From an uncultured Alistipes sp. (GTDB lineage: Bacteria > Bacteroidota > Bacteroidia > Bacteroidales > Rikenellaceae): a stretch of DNA of 64,000 bases. The notes under the pieces are model-generated. The model saw only the letters and a program-made list of their open reading frames with translations, did not search any database and had not been told where the DNA came from. Both the position numbers and the translations under genes were made by a program. The stretch spans positions 81,809 through 145,808 of the forward strand of contig CASDZK010000058.1 in NCBI GenBank assembly GCA_949286165.1, written 5' to 3'. Below, piece by piece: positions 1 through 9,455 of the stretch (positions are counted from its first letter, which is position 1; every line of letters begins with the position of its first letter).

Positions 1-2
1 TT

Positions 3-1175
3 CTAATCGATAGAAGTCCATTGTCGATAGTGCTTTACGGCCTCCGATATGGTCCCAACTCCGTAAAACGAAACGATCTGTTCGGCCTTGATTCTGAATT
101 TACGCTTTAACTTTCTTCCAATAAAATCGCTCAATATTCTTACAGTCGATCCGATAAATTTCAACTTCAGCCAAGGGTCGTTCGCAACGAAATAATTCTC
201 CGAATCAAACGTCTTCCGTAAAGCCAGCCGGCCTATCGACCGGTTATTGAAAAGCGCGTAAGCGGCCAAAAAAGAGTAATTGAACTTTTCGATCAATCCG
301 GGCATTTCCATTTCCCGAACCGCTTTCATTGCAGACTCGGCCCAAATGGTCTCCACGCTATAATACGCCGGAACATACCGGTCCCACTCGTACGGCCCGC
401 GAAGAATCAAATGCGGCGCATCTTCCAATTTGCCGCAATGTCCTTTATGCACATTTCTCGATGTCGCACTCATTCTGCATGCTCCTGCGATAGAAACAGG
501 ATGCTCGATTATCTTATGATTCTTTACTACCCCACATAAAGCTATCGTAGAATAGATGTCCGGCGAGAGTCCCCCGAAATAATGTCCCGTTTTCCGTTTA
601 ATCGCTTGTAACCGATCACTCCGAATAATTCCATGATAAACCTGAGGCAACCGATAAATTTTAAATCGGGTAATCCCTTGCCGAAACAATCTATCCAATT
701 TTTTCGGAATGGGCTTTTTCATTCGTTTACGTATAGGCTGAACGACCACTCGCATCAAACCTGTCATATCTTCCGGATGAGCTCCCGGCCAAAAATATTG
801 TACTTGGCAATTAGAGCAAACGGAATCGATGCCGTGTTCATCCATCCATTTCACAGTCGAAAAAATATCAGGCAAAATCGTATCGTCATCCCCCAACATA
901 ATCACATATTTTCCGGAAGCCATTTCCATCGCTTCATCCATGTTGATTAAGGAGTTCAATCGTTGCGGAACATATCGGAAAACCAATCGGGAATCGTATT
1001 CCCTCGCTTCAACATACCGTTTAAGTTGGTCATCCTCCGAATTATCCTGAACACACAATTCCAATCCCGGATAATCGTAAGCAAGGATATCTTCGATAGC
1101 AGCTATGCAATAAGGTTGTCGGTTACGTGTCGGAATGACAACCGACAAAAGCGGTTGAGTCATGATTCTACCCAT
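3..1175 (-). CDS. Family 2 glycosyltransferase
   Basis: Predicted GT-A fold glycosyltransferase that adds a sugar to the lipid-linked repeat unit on the cytoplasmic face. The N-terminus reads PLLSVVIPTRNRQPYCI, the classic GT2 start. A DDD acidic cluster in IMLGDDDTILPD (about residues 93-104) fits the metal and nucleotide-sugar site. The C-terminal half is basic and has no obvious membrane segment. The stop codon lies at positions 3-5, so the gene is complete. A second in-frame ATG four codons in (1163) is an equally good start. It is the last gene of the leftward polysaccharide operon in view, 23 bp after wzx. Donor and acceptor cannot be read from the sequence. Confidence 0.85.
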   Translation of the reverse strand: MGRIMTQPLLSVVIPTRNRQPYCIAAIEDILAYDYPGLELCVQDNSEDDQLKRYVEAREYDSRLVFRYVPQRLNSLINMDEAMEMASGKYVIMLGDDDTILPDIFSTVKWMDEHGIDSVCSNCQVQYFWPGAHPEDMTGLMRVVVQPIRKRMKKPIPKKLDRLFRQGITRFKIYRLPQVYHGIIRSDRLQAIKRKTGHYFGGLSPDIYSTIALCGVVKNHKIIEHPVSIAGACRMSATSRNVHKGHCGKLEDAPHLILRGPYEWDRYVPAYYSVETIWAESAMKAVREMEMPGLIEKFNYSFLAAYALFNNRSIGRLALRKTFDSENYFVANDPWLKLKFIGSTVRILSDFIGRKLKRKFRIKAEQIVSFYGVGTISEAVKHYRQWTSID

Positions 1176-1198
1176 AAAACTTGATGATCGTACGAATT

Positions 1199-2695
1199 TT
1201 ACTCGTACAATCGATGTTTCGTCAATAATATTTTTAGATTAACTCCGGAATAAAGTTTACAAAATACCGTTCCATTGACCAAAAGGACAATTCCGCCCAC
1301 AAGCATACCGTACAAAAGGGTCAAATAACCTTGCGGGAAATAAGAAAAAACGAGATATAACGGATAAGCGACGGCCACAGAAACAACGATAGGCAAAAAT
1401 GTATCTCTGAACAGCCACTTATAAAACTCTCCCTTCAAGAATTTTCGAAGGATAATTCCGCCCAAAACAAATGTCGTCACTAAACTGAGAATCAACCGCG
1501 GCACGCCTGCTCCCGTCAATCCAAATTTATGAACGAATATCGATATGCCCGGCCACAATAAACTGATGGTTATCAATCCTATCACGACATTTGTCCGCGT
1601 ATGTCCATTAGCCAATGCCGTATAATAAGGAACCAATTGCACGGAAAGCAGAAGAAAACTGACCACGAAAAGACGCGAAAGCGGCGTAATTGTTTCCGCT
1701 ATCTGAACATTCTGCTGCCAGATGGCAATATAAGGTTCCATATACAACAACAATACGATCCCCACCGCCGAAGACACGGCGGTTATCAAGAAAGCCGATT
1801 TATGATACAGTCGTTTCGCAGACAAGACATCCGGAATAGAAAACAACCGTGTCAATTCCGGTAAAAAAGCCGTTCCCATCGGCGTAGCCAACATTAAAAC
1901 GGCATGTCCCACGGTCGTCGCCAGAAAATAATAAGCGAAATCCGTCAAAGACAACAAAGACCCGACCGCTAACTTATCGATCTGCGTGTTCGCAGCATAA
2001 ATGACGGCCATCAAGATCATTCCTACCGTATAATGCCACAAAGGCTTAAGATATTTCAAATCGGCTTTCGCAGGCGAAAGCGAAACATACTTCCCCAATT
2101 GAGCCCTGTATATTCCGCAAAATAAGACGGTACATCCCAACTGCCAATAAAAATAAAGCGACATGTCCCTGTAAAACCATAACGGAATCACGACCAAACC
2201 GGCTTTTACCGCATTGAAAATAATGGCCAATACGTTCATGGCCACTTGTTTCTGCAATCCGAGCATTCCGCCTTGATAAAGATATACGAATATATTGCAA
2301 CTGATGGTAAGCCCCATTAGCCTTACATAATATACGATATCGTTAAAAGCAATCGTCTCGGATTTTAAAAATCCGGAAGTAATCTGCGGAGCGAAAATAA
2401 TGGTAATACAAGAAATGAGACCGGCCAAAAAAAGATATAAATACTCAAACGTCCGTAACAAATCGGCCTTATAGGCGTCGTCGCTCGTCGCTTTTGCGAA
2501 TTCACGATTCAAAGTCGCCGTCAATCCCACATCCGCTAAAGTCAAAAAGGTTTGCAATGTCGCATAAAATGCAATAACAGCATAAGCCTCAACGCCCAGA
2601 ATCTTAACATATAAAGGAATGAAAAGATATATGGATACAAATGTCCATACTTTCCCTGCAATATTGGCAATGATGTTTTTTAACAATCTCATCAA
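1199..2695 (-). CDS. wzx: Wzx-type polysaccharide flippase
   Basis: Multi-spanning inner-membrane protein of 498 aa, a normal size for the MOP/MATE-like Wzx family that flips undecaprenyl-linked repeat units to the periplasm. About 12-14 hydrophobic stretches run along the whole length, starting with a polar N-terminus and the segment VWTFVSIYLFIPLYVKILG, followed by the family-typical ADVGLTATLNREFA. It sits between the CapE-like dehydratase and the GT2 gene in a tightly spaced leftward operon. Sequence resemblance to the wzx at 12066 is weak, as expected when each flippase serves a different glycan. The precise substrate is unknown. Confidence 0.85.
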   Translation of the reverse strand: MMRLLKNIIANIAGKVWTFVSIYLFIPLYVKILGVEAYAVIAFYATLQTFLTLADVGLTATLNREFAKATSDDAYKADLLRTFEYLYLFLAGLISCITIIFAPQITSGFLKSETIAFNDIVYYVRLMGLTISCNIFVYLYQGGMLGLQKQVAMNVLAIIFNAVKAGLVVIPLWFYRDMSLYFYWQLGCTVLFCGIYRAQLGKYVSLSPAKADLKYLKPLWHYTVGMILMAVIYAANTQIDKLAVGSLLSLTDFAYYFLATTVGHAVLMLATPMGTAFLPELTRLFSIPDVLSAKRLYHKSAFLITAVSSAVGIVLLLYMEPYIAIWQQNVQIAETITPLSRLFVVSFLLLSVQLVPYYTALANGHTRTNVVIGLITISLLWPGISIFVHKFGLTGAGVPRLILSLVTTFVLGGIILRKFLKGEFYKWLFRDTFLPIVVSVAVAYPLYLVFSYFPQGYLTLLYGMLVGGIVLLVNGTVFCKLYSGVNLKILLTKHRLYE

Positions 2696-2710
2696 TAAAA
2701 AATAAGATTG

Positions 2711-3736
2711 TTAGTAGGTCTCCAGTTCATGCTGCACGTAAGGAAGTGTCAATAACAAAGTTTTCAATTCTTCCACATTCAATCGATATGTATTGTCGGA
2801 ATTGTATTCTTTATCCTGCAAACGGGGAGGATCGGTCGCCCTGTACTTCGTATAATTCAAATCGCGGAAATCGGCCGGAATCCGATAAAAATCGCCCAAA
2901 TCTTCCGCTTTGCTCATCTCCTCCTTACCGCATAACGATTCATACATTTTTTCTCCATGACGAGCCCCGATAATCTTGATTTCATTATTTGCATGAAAAA
3001 TCTCTTTAAGGGCGATTGCTAACGTTTCTATTGTCGCTGCCGGAGCTTTCTGCACAAAAATATCCCCAGGCTGGGCGTGTTCAAAAGCATACATGACCAA
3101 TCGGACCGAATCGTCCAGAGACATCATGAAGCGGGTCATATTCGGTTCGGTTACCGTTAGCGGTTGTCCTTGCTTGATCTGTTTGATAAATAAAGGAATG
3201 ATTGAACCTCGAGAACACATTACATTGCCATAACGCGTGCAGCAAAAGACACCGTTGTTCGCCTTTACCTGCGGCATACGCGCTTTGTTGATGCAAAGTT
3301 TTTCCATCAACGCCTTAGTCATCCCCATCGTATTTATCGGGTAAACCGCTTTATCCGTCGAAAGGACCACGACCCGTTTTACCCGGTTACGCACGGCTGC
3401 TTCCAATACGTTCTCCGAACCCAAAATATTGGTCTGAATAGCCTGAACCGGATAAAACTCACAAGAAGGCACTTGTTTAAGCGCTGCTGCATTAAACACG
3501 TAATCGGCTCCTTCCATGGCCGAATTGATCGAATGAAAATCGCGAATATCTCCGATAATAAAATTGATTTTATCGTTTTTCAGTTCCAACCGCAATTCAT
3601 CCTGCTTTTTTTCATCGCGCGAAAACACCCGGATTTCCCGAAGATCGGAATTTGCAAATTTATGCAATATCGTACTGCCAAACGACCCAGTACCTCCAGT
3701 AATAAGCAAAACTTTGTCTTTAAACATATTTTTCAC
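2711..3736 (-). CDS. UDP-GlcNAc 4,6-dehydratase / 5-epimerase (CapE/FnlA/WbjB-like)
   Basis: Extended SDR enzyme of nucleotide-sugar synthesis. The NAD(P)-binding motif GGTGSFGS lies at residues 14-21 (start MKNMFKDK). The active-site stretch reads STDKAVYPINTMGMTK: a Met replaces the usual Tyr of YxxxK, which is a hallmark of the CapE/WbjB group rather than of ordinary epimerases. CapE forms UDP-2-acetamido-2,6-dideoxy-L-arabino-hexos-4-ulose, a precursor of L-FucNAc-type sugars. The usual CapF and CapG partners are not present, so the product may instead go to the neighbouring DegT aminotransferases. It follows the acyltransferase gene by 69 bp. Confidence 0.85.
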   Translation of the reverse strand: MKNMFKDKVLLITGGTGSFGSTILHKFANSDLREIRVFSRDEKKQDELRLELKNDKINFIIGDIRDFHSINSAMEGADYVFNAAALKQVPSCEFYPVQAIQTNILGSENVLEAAVRNRVKRVVVLSTDKAVYPINTMGMTKALMEKLCINKARMPQVKANNGVFCCTRYGNVMCSRGSIIPLFIKQIKQGQPLTVTEPNMTRFMMSLDDSVRLVMYAFEHAQPGDIFVQKAPAATIETLAIALKEIFHANNEIKIIGARHGEKMYESLCGKEEMSKAEDLGDFYRIPADFRDLNYTKYRATDPPRLQDKEYNSDNTYRLNVEELKTLLLTLPYVQHELETY

Positions 3737-3805
3737 TGATTTTATATTTTATGGAGTCATCCACCTTCTTTTATCCGAGATTTCATGACAGACGCTCCTC
3801 TCTTC

Positions 3806-4744
3806 TCATTCCATAATTTTTTTCAATGCGCCCCGCATCTTTATAAATTCCTTTCTGGACACGGCCGGACTGCCAATAACCGTATCTCCCGGCGGGACAT
3901 CCCGTTTAACCGTAGCATGGGTCCCTACCATGGCCTGTTGCCCTACCGTAACCCGATTCATAACAACCGCTTGCGGCGATATCCAACAGCCATTTTCAAC
4001 AACCGACGAACCCAATAAAGTCGAATGTGCTGCGAGCACGCTATTTTTGCCGACCATACAATTGTGTGCTATATGGCAATGATTGTTGATTTGAGTATGA
4101 TCGCCGATCTGTACATTGCCTTCGAAAAGGGCATTCCCAATCGCTACATGGTCTCCAATCCACACCTTATTCCCGATTACCGTACCTCCGACGTGTACTG
4201 CATTGAACGGGACTCCTTCCCGCGTATAAAAAATTTGAAACCCGGCGCTACCGATTACGGAACAACATCCGATATGTGTGTCATTACCGATCCGGCTATT
4301 CCGATTTACGATACTGTACGGCCCGATCGTGACCCGGTCTCCTATGACCACTCCGTTTTCTATCACAACAGATTTATGAATCCGACAATCTTTTCCGATA
4401 ATCGGTTCAAAATCGTTTTTCTCATAAAAATCGGTAGCTTCGTATAACCATTTATGCAGTCGATAAAAATCTTCTTCCGGAGCATCCGATATCAGAAAGG
4501 AAAACCGGTCATGACACTCCGGTTTCAATTGCAAATACTGTTTTTCTGAAATAACAAGCGCCCTGACGTGGGGATTATTCAGAGCGTTTTTCAAATACTC
4601 GGACGAGGTAATATAAGATAAAATCGACGGATAAACGGTAGGCCTGTTGCATAAGCCCAAACCGTTGATCTCCACATCGGCATTATACAACGGAACATTT
4701 AATTGTTTTGCGATTTCGGAAAGCAAAACAGACCTTTGCTTCAT
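3806..4744 (-). CDS. LpxD-like left-handed beta-helix N-acyltransferase
   Basis: A 312-aa protein with an N-terminal alpha/beta domain (about 1-105) followed by hexapeptide repeats such as IGKDCRIHKSVVIENGVVIG, and a helical tail. This is the layout of LpxD, which N-acylates UDP-3-O-acyl-glucosamine. The segment HIAHNCMVGKNSVLAAHS contains the expected catalytic His region. Housekeeping lpxD genes normally sit with other lipid A genes. This copy overlaps a DegT aminotransferase by 4 bp inside a surface-polysaccharide operon, so I infer that it N-acylates an amino-deoxysugar nucleotide made by the neighbours. Confidence 0.75.
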   Translation of the reverse strand: MKQRSVLLSEIAKQLNVPLYNADVEINGLGLCNRPTVYPSILSYITSSEYLKNALNNPHVRALVISEKQYLQLKPECHDRFSFLISDAPEEDFYRLHKWLYEATDFYEKNDFEPIIGKDCRIHKSVVIENGVVIGDRVTIGPYSIVNRNSRIGNDTHIGCCSVIGSAGFQIFYTREGVPFNAVHVGGTVIGNKVWIGDHVAIGNALFEGNVQIGDHTQINNHCHIAHNCMVGKNSVLAAHSTLLGSSVVENGCWISPQAVVMNRVTVGQQAMVGTHATVKRDVPPGDTVIGSPAVSRKEFIKMRGALKKIME

Positions 4745-5823
4745 ATATTTTTATTTTGATTAAACCACCAGCCGCAAGGAACGGCCACATAATGTTCATA
4801 AAACTCCCGGACGCCGGACAGCCTCTCCCCCCGGTCGTTAAAAACGGAATAGTAATAATTGGGCAAATGCACCGACGAAGCGTGATACCCCATTTCCCGG
4901 AAATGCAAAATTCCTTTTTCACGCCCGTTACCGTACAATAATCCGAATACCCAATAATTGGGAAGCGTTTCGGAACGTCCCAACGGGGTAACGCCGGATT
5001 CCGCGGCCAACTGCTCCCGCCATCGATCGGCATTGTTCCGTTGCCGTTCCAACAAGGCATCCATATCCTCCATCTGTCGGCAACCGATATAACTGCTGAT
5101 TTCATTCATCGTTACGCCCATGCCGGGAAACGTGACATCGGAAGCGGGAGAAATTTCTCCCAAATTGTCCCGAAACGTTTTTCGATCTACGCCCAAATCC
5201 CGCATCCGGCAAGCTTTTTCATGCAGTTCCGCATCCCGGAAACAGACGGCTCCCCCGTCAATGGCATTCGGCAACCGAACCGTCTGAAAGGAAAACAAGG
5301 AAACGTCGGCTCCGGCAGCTCCTAACATACGGTCTTTATACACGGCCCCGAATGCTTCTATACAATCGTCGATAACGAATATCCCTTTCTCCTTTCCTAT
5401 GGCATTGATTTCATCGATATATCCCGGATATCCGCAATGATGATTATGAAAAATCGCCCGCGTCGCCGGAGTAATCTTCTTCCGTACGCTGTCAGGCGAC
5501 AAAGTGCCTGTTTTCGGATCGATATCGGCCCAGACCGTTTTGGCCCCCACCGAAAGAATCGGCATGTTGGAAGCCAGACAACTTTGAGGCGACGCGATAA
5601 CTTCGTCGCCCGCACCGATATCCAATGTTTTCAAAGCGATTTGCACCGCAGCATTATAAGAATTAACGACAGCGACATGCGGCGCTCCGGTATAACCGGC
5701 GATCATGGCTTCGAACTTCCGTCCCCATTTCCCGTAAGCCAACGCCCCCGAATGGAGAATGGCTTCCATTTCCGGCAATTTTTCCGGCATATACGGTTTA
5801 TACAACGGTATATTCTCACTCAT
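4741..5823 (-). CDS. DegT/DnrJ/EryC1-family protein lacking the PLP lysine
   Basis: A 360-aa member of the sugar aminotransferase fold (type I PLP enzymes). The PLP phosphate and ring contacts look intact (NSYNAAVQIAL near 54-64, VIDDCIEAFG at 150-159). At the position of the Schiff-base lysine it reads FSFQTVRLPNAIDGG, with Arg183 where the neighbouring paralog has Lys182. Ordinary aminotransfer should be impossible without that Lys. ColD-type dehydratases are known relatives that replace this Lys (with His). The protein could be a dehydratase, an inactive partner of the paralog encoded 2 bp upstream, or a decayed copy. Reading frame and codon use look intact. Confidence 0.8.
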   Translation of the reverse strand: MSENIPLYKPYMPEKLPEMEAILHSGALAYGKWGRKFEAMIAGYTGAPHVAVVNSYNAAVQIALKTLDIGAGDEVIASPQSCLASNMPILSVGAKTVWADIDPKTGTLSPDSVRKKITPATRAIFHNHHCGYPGYIDEINAIGKEKGIFVIDDCIEAFGAVYKDRMLGAAGADVSLFSFQTVRLPNAIDGGAVCFRDAELHEKACRMRDLGVDRKTFRDNLGEISPASDVTFPGMGVTMNEISSYIGCRQMEDMDALLERQRNNADRWREQLAAESGVTPLGRSETLPNYWVFGLLYGNGREKGILHFREMGYHASSVHLPNYYYSVFNDRGERLSGVREFYEHYVAVPCGWWFNQNKNI

Positions 5824-5825
5824 GA

Positions 5826-6914
5826 CTACCAGCCTTTTTTAATCAAAGCGACTATTCTCTCCCGATCGGCATCGGTTACCCACCATCCGCAGGGAATATG
5901 CACGAATGTCGAATAAAACTCATCCAAAGCCGGCAATTCGCATTTCGACTCGGCAAATACCGAATGCCTGTCGTTACGCAAATGCAGTTCGGAAGCGGCA
6001 ATACCGTTTTCCTCCATCATTCTCACAAAATCGTTCCTGTTTTCCACCTTCAGGGTATACAACCAATAAGAAGGTTCGGTATGCCCGTAATAAGGCAACA
6101 ACGTCACACCCGGTATTCCGGACAACGCTTTGTCGAAATAACGGCCGTTATCCTTATGCCGTCCGACGACACGATCGATATACCGCATCTGCACAAGCCC
6201 GATCGTAGCGTTCACGTTATTCATGTGATACTTGTACCCGGGAAATTTAATGTCGTTTTCCAGTCTCGGCACTTTTTTGTCCAAACCGAACCAACGCAAT
6301 TTTCGAGCGTCCGGCAGCCGATCGGGAGTTTTCAATGCGATAAATCCGCCGTCTACCGTAGTCAGATGTTTGATAGCCTGCAAAGAAAAACAGGTATAGG
6401 CGGAATTGCCGCCTACCGGTTTCCCGCAATAACCGCTCCCCATGGCATGGGCCGTATCTTCGATGACCGGGATTCCCGTTTCCGACGAGACGATATTGAT
6501 TTTATCCATATCGCACACCATCCCGGCATAATGAACGACCATGATCGCTTTCGTCCGTTCAGTTATCTTTTGCCGAATGCTTTCCGGATCGATCAATCCC
6601 GTATTCACATCCACGTCGGCCCAGACGACTTTAGCTCCGGTCAATTTAATGGCTACATTCGTCGGTTCCGCCGTCAAAGCAGTGGAGATGACCTCGTCTC
6701 CGGGCCCGACACCCGCCAATAGCAAGGCGATATGCAAAGCTGCCGTTCCTGAATTCAAAGACAACACATTCGAATTCCGGATATAAGAACCGAACACCGA
6801 TTCGAATTCATAAACTTTTTCTCCTTCAGCGATATAACCGCTATACAACGTCCGTTCTATTTCCGGCATCATCACTTCGGCCGGCGCTACGAACGGTTTA
6901 ACCATGGGTATCAT
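5826..6914 (-). CDS. DegT/DnrJ/EryC1-family sugar aminotransferase
   Basis: PLP-dependent aminotransferase of 362 aa that converts keto-sugar nucleotides to amino-sugar nucleotides. Visible motifs are NSGTAALHIALLLAGVGPGD (about 54-73), VIEDTAHAMGS (150-160) with the pyridine-N Asp, and FSLQAIKHLTTVDGG with the Schiff-base lysine at position 182. The C-terminus (FVHIPCGWWV) matches that of the Lys-less paralog downstream, showing that the two arose by tandem duplication. It follows rfbB, so a dTDP-4-keto-6-deoxyglucose-derived substrate is possible. The CapE-like product is an alternative. Which one is used cannot be told from sequence. Confidence 0.87.
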   Translation of the reverse strand: MIPMVKPFVAPAEVMMPEIERTLYSGYIAEGEKVYEFESVFGSYIRNSNVLSLNSGTAALHIALLLAGVGPGDEVISTALTAEPTNVAIKLTGAKVVWADVDVNTGLIDPESIRQKITERTKAIMVVHYAGMVCDMDKINIVSSETGIPVIEDTAHAMGSGYCGKPVGGNSAYTCFSLQAIKHLTTVDGGFIALKTPDRLPDARKLRWFGLDKKVPRLENDIKFPGYKYHMNNVNATIGLVQMRYIDRVVGRHKDNGRYFDKALSGIPGVTLLPYYGHTEPSYWLYTLKVENRNDFVRMMEENGIAASELHLRNDRHSVFAESKCELPALDEFYSTFVHIPCGWWVTDADRERIVALIKKGW

Positions 6915-6927
6915 ATCTCAACAAAAT

Positions 6928-7995
6928 TTAACATGATGATTTGCCATACATGTTCCGATAATAATTTTCATATTCTCCGGAAACTACATGATCGAGCCAC
7001 GTCTGATTCTCAAAATACCACTCGACCGTCATCTCAATGCCTCGCTCAAACCGTACAGACGGTTCCCATCCCAGCTCGTTCTTGAGCTTGGAACTATCGA
7101 TAGCGTACCGCAAATCGTGACCGGCCCGATCGGCGACATACGTAATGAGCCTATCGCTCGTGCCCTCGGGTTTTCCCAAAAGTTTATCGACAGTTCGAAC
7201 GAGCACACGGACCAGATCGATGTTTTTCCACTCGTTGAATCCGCCGATATTATAGGTATCGGCAACCTTTCCCTTATGAAAAATCAGATCGATGGCGCGC
7301 GCATGATCTTCCACATACAACCAGTCCCGCACATTCTCTCCTTTGCCGTACACCGGCAGCGGTTTTCCCTGCCGGATATTGTTGATAAAAAGCGGTATTA
7401 ACTTTTCAGGGAACTGATACGGTCCGTAATTGTTGGAACAGTTGGTCACGATAGTAGGCATGCCGTAAGTATCGTGAAAAGCCCGGACGAAATGATCCGA
7501 AGAGGCTTTGGACGCGGAATAAGGGCTGTGAGGGTCATATCTGGTCTGTTCCGTAAAAAACGTTCCGTCAAATGCCAAAGCTCCATATACCTCATCTGTA
7601 GAAATATGGTAGAACTTCTTGTCCGCATAATTCCCTTCCCAACAGGTCTTGGCCGCCTGCAAAAGCGACAAAGTTCCCAACACGTTGGTCTTTGCGAAAG
7701 TGAACGGATCCCGGATGCTCCGGTCCACATGGCTTTCAGCGGCCAAATGGATAACCCCGTCGATACCGTATTCCCTGAACAAGAGCAACATGCGCTCATA
7801 ATCGCAAATATCGCCCCGGACAAAGACATAATTGGGCGCGTTTTCGACATCTTTCAGGTTTTCCAGATTCCCGGCATAGGTCAATTTATCCAAATTGACG
7901 ATGCGGTATTCCGGATAGCGATTGACAAACAACCGTACGACATGGGAACCGATGAACCCGGCCCCGCCTGTGATCAGAATATTGCGTTTGAACAT
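6928..7995 (-). CDS. rfbB: dTDP-glucose 4,6-dehydratase
   Basis: Second enzyme of dTDP-L-rhamnose synthesis, converting dTDP-glucose to dTDP-4-keto-6-deoxyglucose in the cytoplasm. It is 355 aa, the usual family length. Motifs: GGAGFIGSHVV at residues 8-18, the STDEVYG loop, YSASKASSDH with the YxxxK pair, and NNYGPYQFPEKLIP. It is the fourth sugar gene after upxY. The keto-sugar it makes is also a branch point for amino-deoxysugars, which fits the two DegT genes that follow 13 bp downstream. Confidence 0.95.
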   Translation of the reverse strand: MFKRNILITGGAGFIGSHVVRLFVNRYPEYRIVNLDKLTYAGNLENLKDVENAPNYVFVRGDICDYERMLLLFREYGIDGVIHLAAESHVDRSIRDPFTFAKTNVLGTLSLLQAAKTCWEGNYADKKFYHISTDEVYGALAFDGTFFTEQTRYDPHSPYSASKASSDHFVRAFHDTYGMPTIVTNCSNNYGPYQFPEKLIPLFINNIRQGKPLPVYGKGENVRDWLYVEDHARAIDLIFHKGKVADTYNIGGFNEWKNIDLVRVLVRTVDKLLGKPEGTSDRLITYVADRAGHDLRYAIDSSKLKNELGWEPSVRFERGIEMTVEWYFENQTWLDHVVSGEYENYYRNMYGKSSC

Positions 7996-8005
7996 AAAAA
8001 CTTAA

Positions 8006-8884
8006 TTATTTGCCGGGTGCCGACATCCGGCCCAAACAACGTTCCAATGCGTTTCTCCAATAAGGGATTTCCCAACCGAAAGCTGCCCGGACCTTCCGTT
8101 TATCCAATACCGAAAAGTTCGGCCGCTTCACTTTCGACGGAAACTGCGACGAATCGCAAGGCAAAATACGACAGGCGGCATGTCCGGACAAAGCGGCTAT
8201 CGCCACGGCAAAGTCGTACCAGGAACATACGCCTTCGTTGCTGAAATGGTAAATTCCCTCCTTACCGGCATACCGGTCGTTCTCCAATATATCGAAAATC
8301 AATTCCGCCAAATCCGCCGCATAAGTCGGCGTGCCTACCTGGTCGAACACGACATTCAACCGTTCCTTTTCCGCCGTAAGACGCAACATCGTCTTTACGA
8401 AATTATTCCCGAATTCGGAATAGAGCCACGATGTTCGGAAAATCAGATAACGACAGCCGCTGTCGCGAATCATCTCCTCCCCTTCCCATTTGGTCCGGCC
8501 GTAAACGCTGCGGGGAGCGGGAACATCTTCTTCCGTGTAAGGCGTACTTTTATCTCCGGCAAACACGTAATCGGTGGAAACATGAATCAGCAGCGCGTTC
8601 CGTTCCTTGACGGCTTCCGCCAGATTTTTCACGGCAGCACAGTTCAGCAACCGGGCGGTCGTCTCATCCTCTTCCGCTTTGTCCACCTGCGTATAGGCAG
8701 CGCAATTGACAATGGCCGTTACCTCGTTCTCTCTCACAAACCGACGGACGGCCTGCGCATCGGCGATATCCAGTTCGGCCACATCGGTAAACAGGTAACG
8801 CTTTTCCGACCGTTGGCCGAGCCGCCGCATCTCATTGCCCAATTGTCCGTTCGCACCGGTTACCAAAATCACATCATTCCGCAT
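8006..8884 (-). CDS. rfbD: dTDP-4-dehydrorhamnose reductase
   Basis: Last step of dTDP-L-rhamnose synthesis (NADPH-dependent C4 reduction). The chosen ATG at 8884 gives MRNDVILVTGANGQLGNEMR, placing the nucleotide-binding motif at the N-terminus as in other RmlD proteins. A further upstream start would add 13 unlike residues. YGRTKWEGE carries the YxxxK pair, and CGA.YTQVDKAE-like sequence (NCAAYTQVDKAEED) is typical of the family. The start overlaps the end of rfbC by 11 bp, indicating translational coupling. Confidence 0.94.
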   Translation of the reverse strand: MRNDVILVTGANGQLGNEMRRLGQRSEKRYLFTDVAELDIADAQAVRRFVRENEVTAIVNCAAYTQVDKAEEDETTARLLNCAAVKNLAEAVKERNALLIHVSTDYVFAGDKSTPYTEEDVPAPRSVYGRTKWEGEEMIRDSGCRYLIFRTSWLYSEFGNNFVKTMLRLTAEKERLNVVFDQVGTPTYAADLAELIFDILENDRYAGKEGIYHFSNEGVCSWYDFAVAIAALSGHAACRILPCDSSQFPSKVKRPNFSVLDKRKVRAAFGWEIPYWRNALERCLGRMSAPGK

Positions 8885-9449
8885 AACAATCCGTATAATA
8901 ATCGAACAATTCGGAAACGGCATTCAGGCGGGGATGCCTCTTGTCCTTGTCCGAAAGCAGGATATCGGACGCGCTCAAACGCCAGTCGATTCCCAAATCG
9001 GGATCGTCCCACGCGATCGCCCCTTCGCTTTCCGGAGCGTAAAAATTATCGCATTTATACTGAAAGACGGCCTCTTCGCTCAATACGGAAAATCCGTGGG
9101 CGAATCCCCGCGGAACAAAAAACTGCCGTTTGTTTTCTCCCGAGAGTTCCACGGCTACGTGCCGTCCGAACGTCGGCGATCCCCGACGGATATCTACGGC
9201 CACATCCAACACGGTTCCGCTTACCACACGCACCAGCTTGCTCTGCGCATGCCTCCCCTTTTGAAAATGCAGGCCCCGTAAAACACCGTATCTCGATTTC
9301 GATTCGTTATCCTGCACGAAACGAATAGGACGCACCATCTCATCGAAAACTTTTTGAGAGAAACTTTCAAAAAAGTATCCCCGATCGTCTCCGAAAATCC
9401 GGGGTTCCAAAATGACGACCCCGTCGATCGCTGTCTTTATGATATTCAT
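8874..9449 (-). CDS. rfbC: dTDP-4-dehydrorhamnose 3,5-epimerase
   Basis: Cupin-fold epimerase of 191 aa that converts dTDP-4-keto-6-deoxyglucose to the L-rhamnose-configured keto-sugar. Diagnostic segments are FESFSQKVF, FVQDNESKS, GVLRGLHFQ (active-site His), DVAVDIRRGSPTFG and VPRGFAHGF. Its length matches RmlC. It lies 6 bp from rfbA and overlaps rfbD, in the order A-C-D-B within one leftward operon. Confidence 0.95.
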   Translation of the reverse strand: MNIIKTAIDGVVILEPRIFGDDRGYFFESFSQKVFDEMVRPIRFVQDNESKSRYGVLRGLHFQKGRHAQSKLVRVVSGTVLDVAVDIRRGSPTFGRHVAVELSGENKRQFFVPRGFAHGFSVLSEEAVFQYKCDNFYAPESEGAIAWDDPDLGIDWRLSASDILLSDKDKRHPRLNAVSELFDYYTDCYAE

Positions 9450-9455
9450 TTCACT

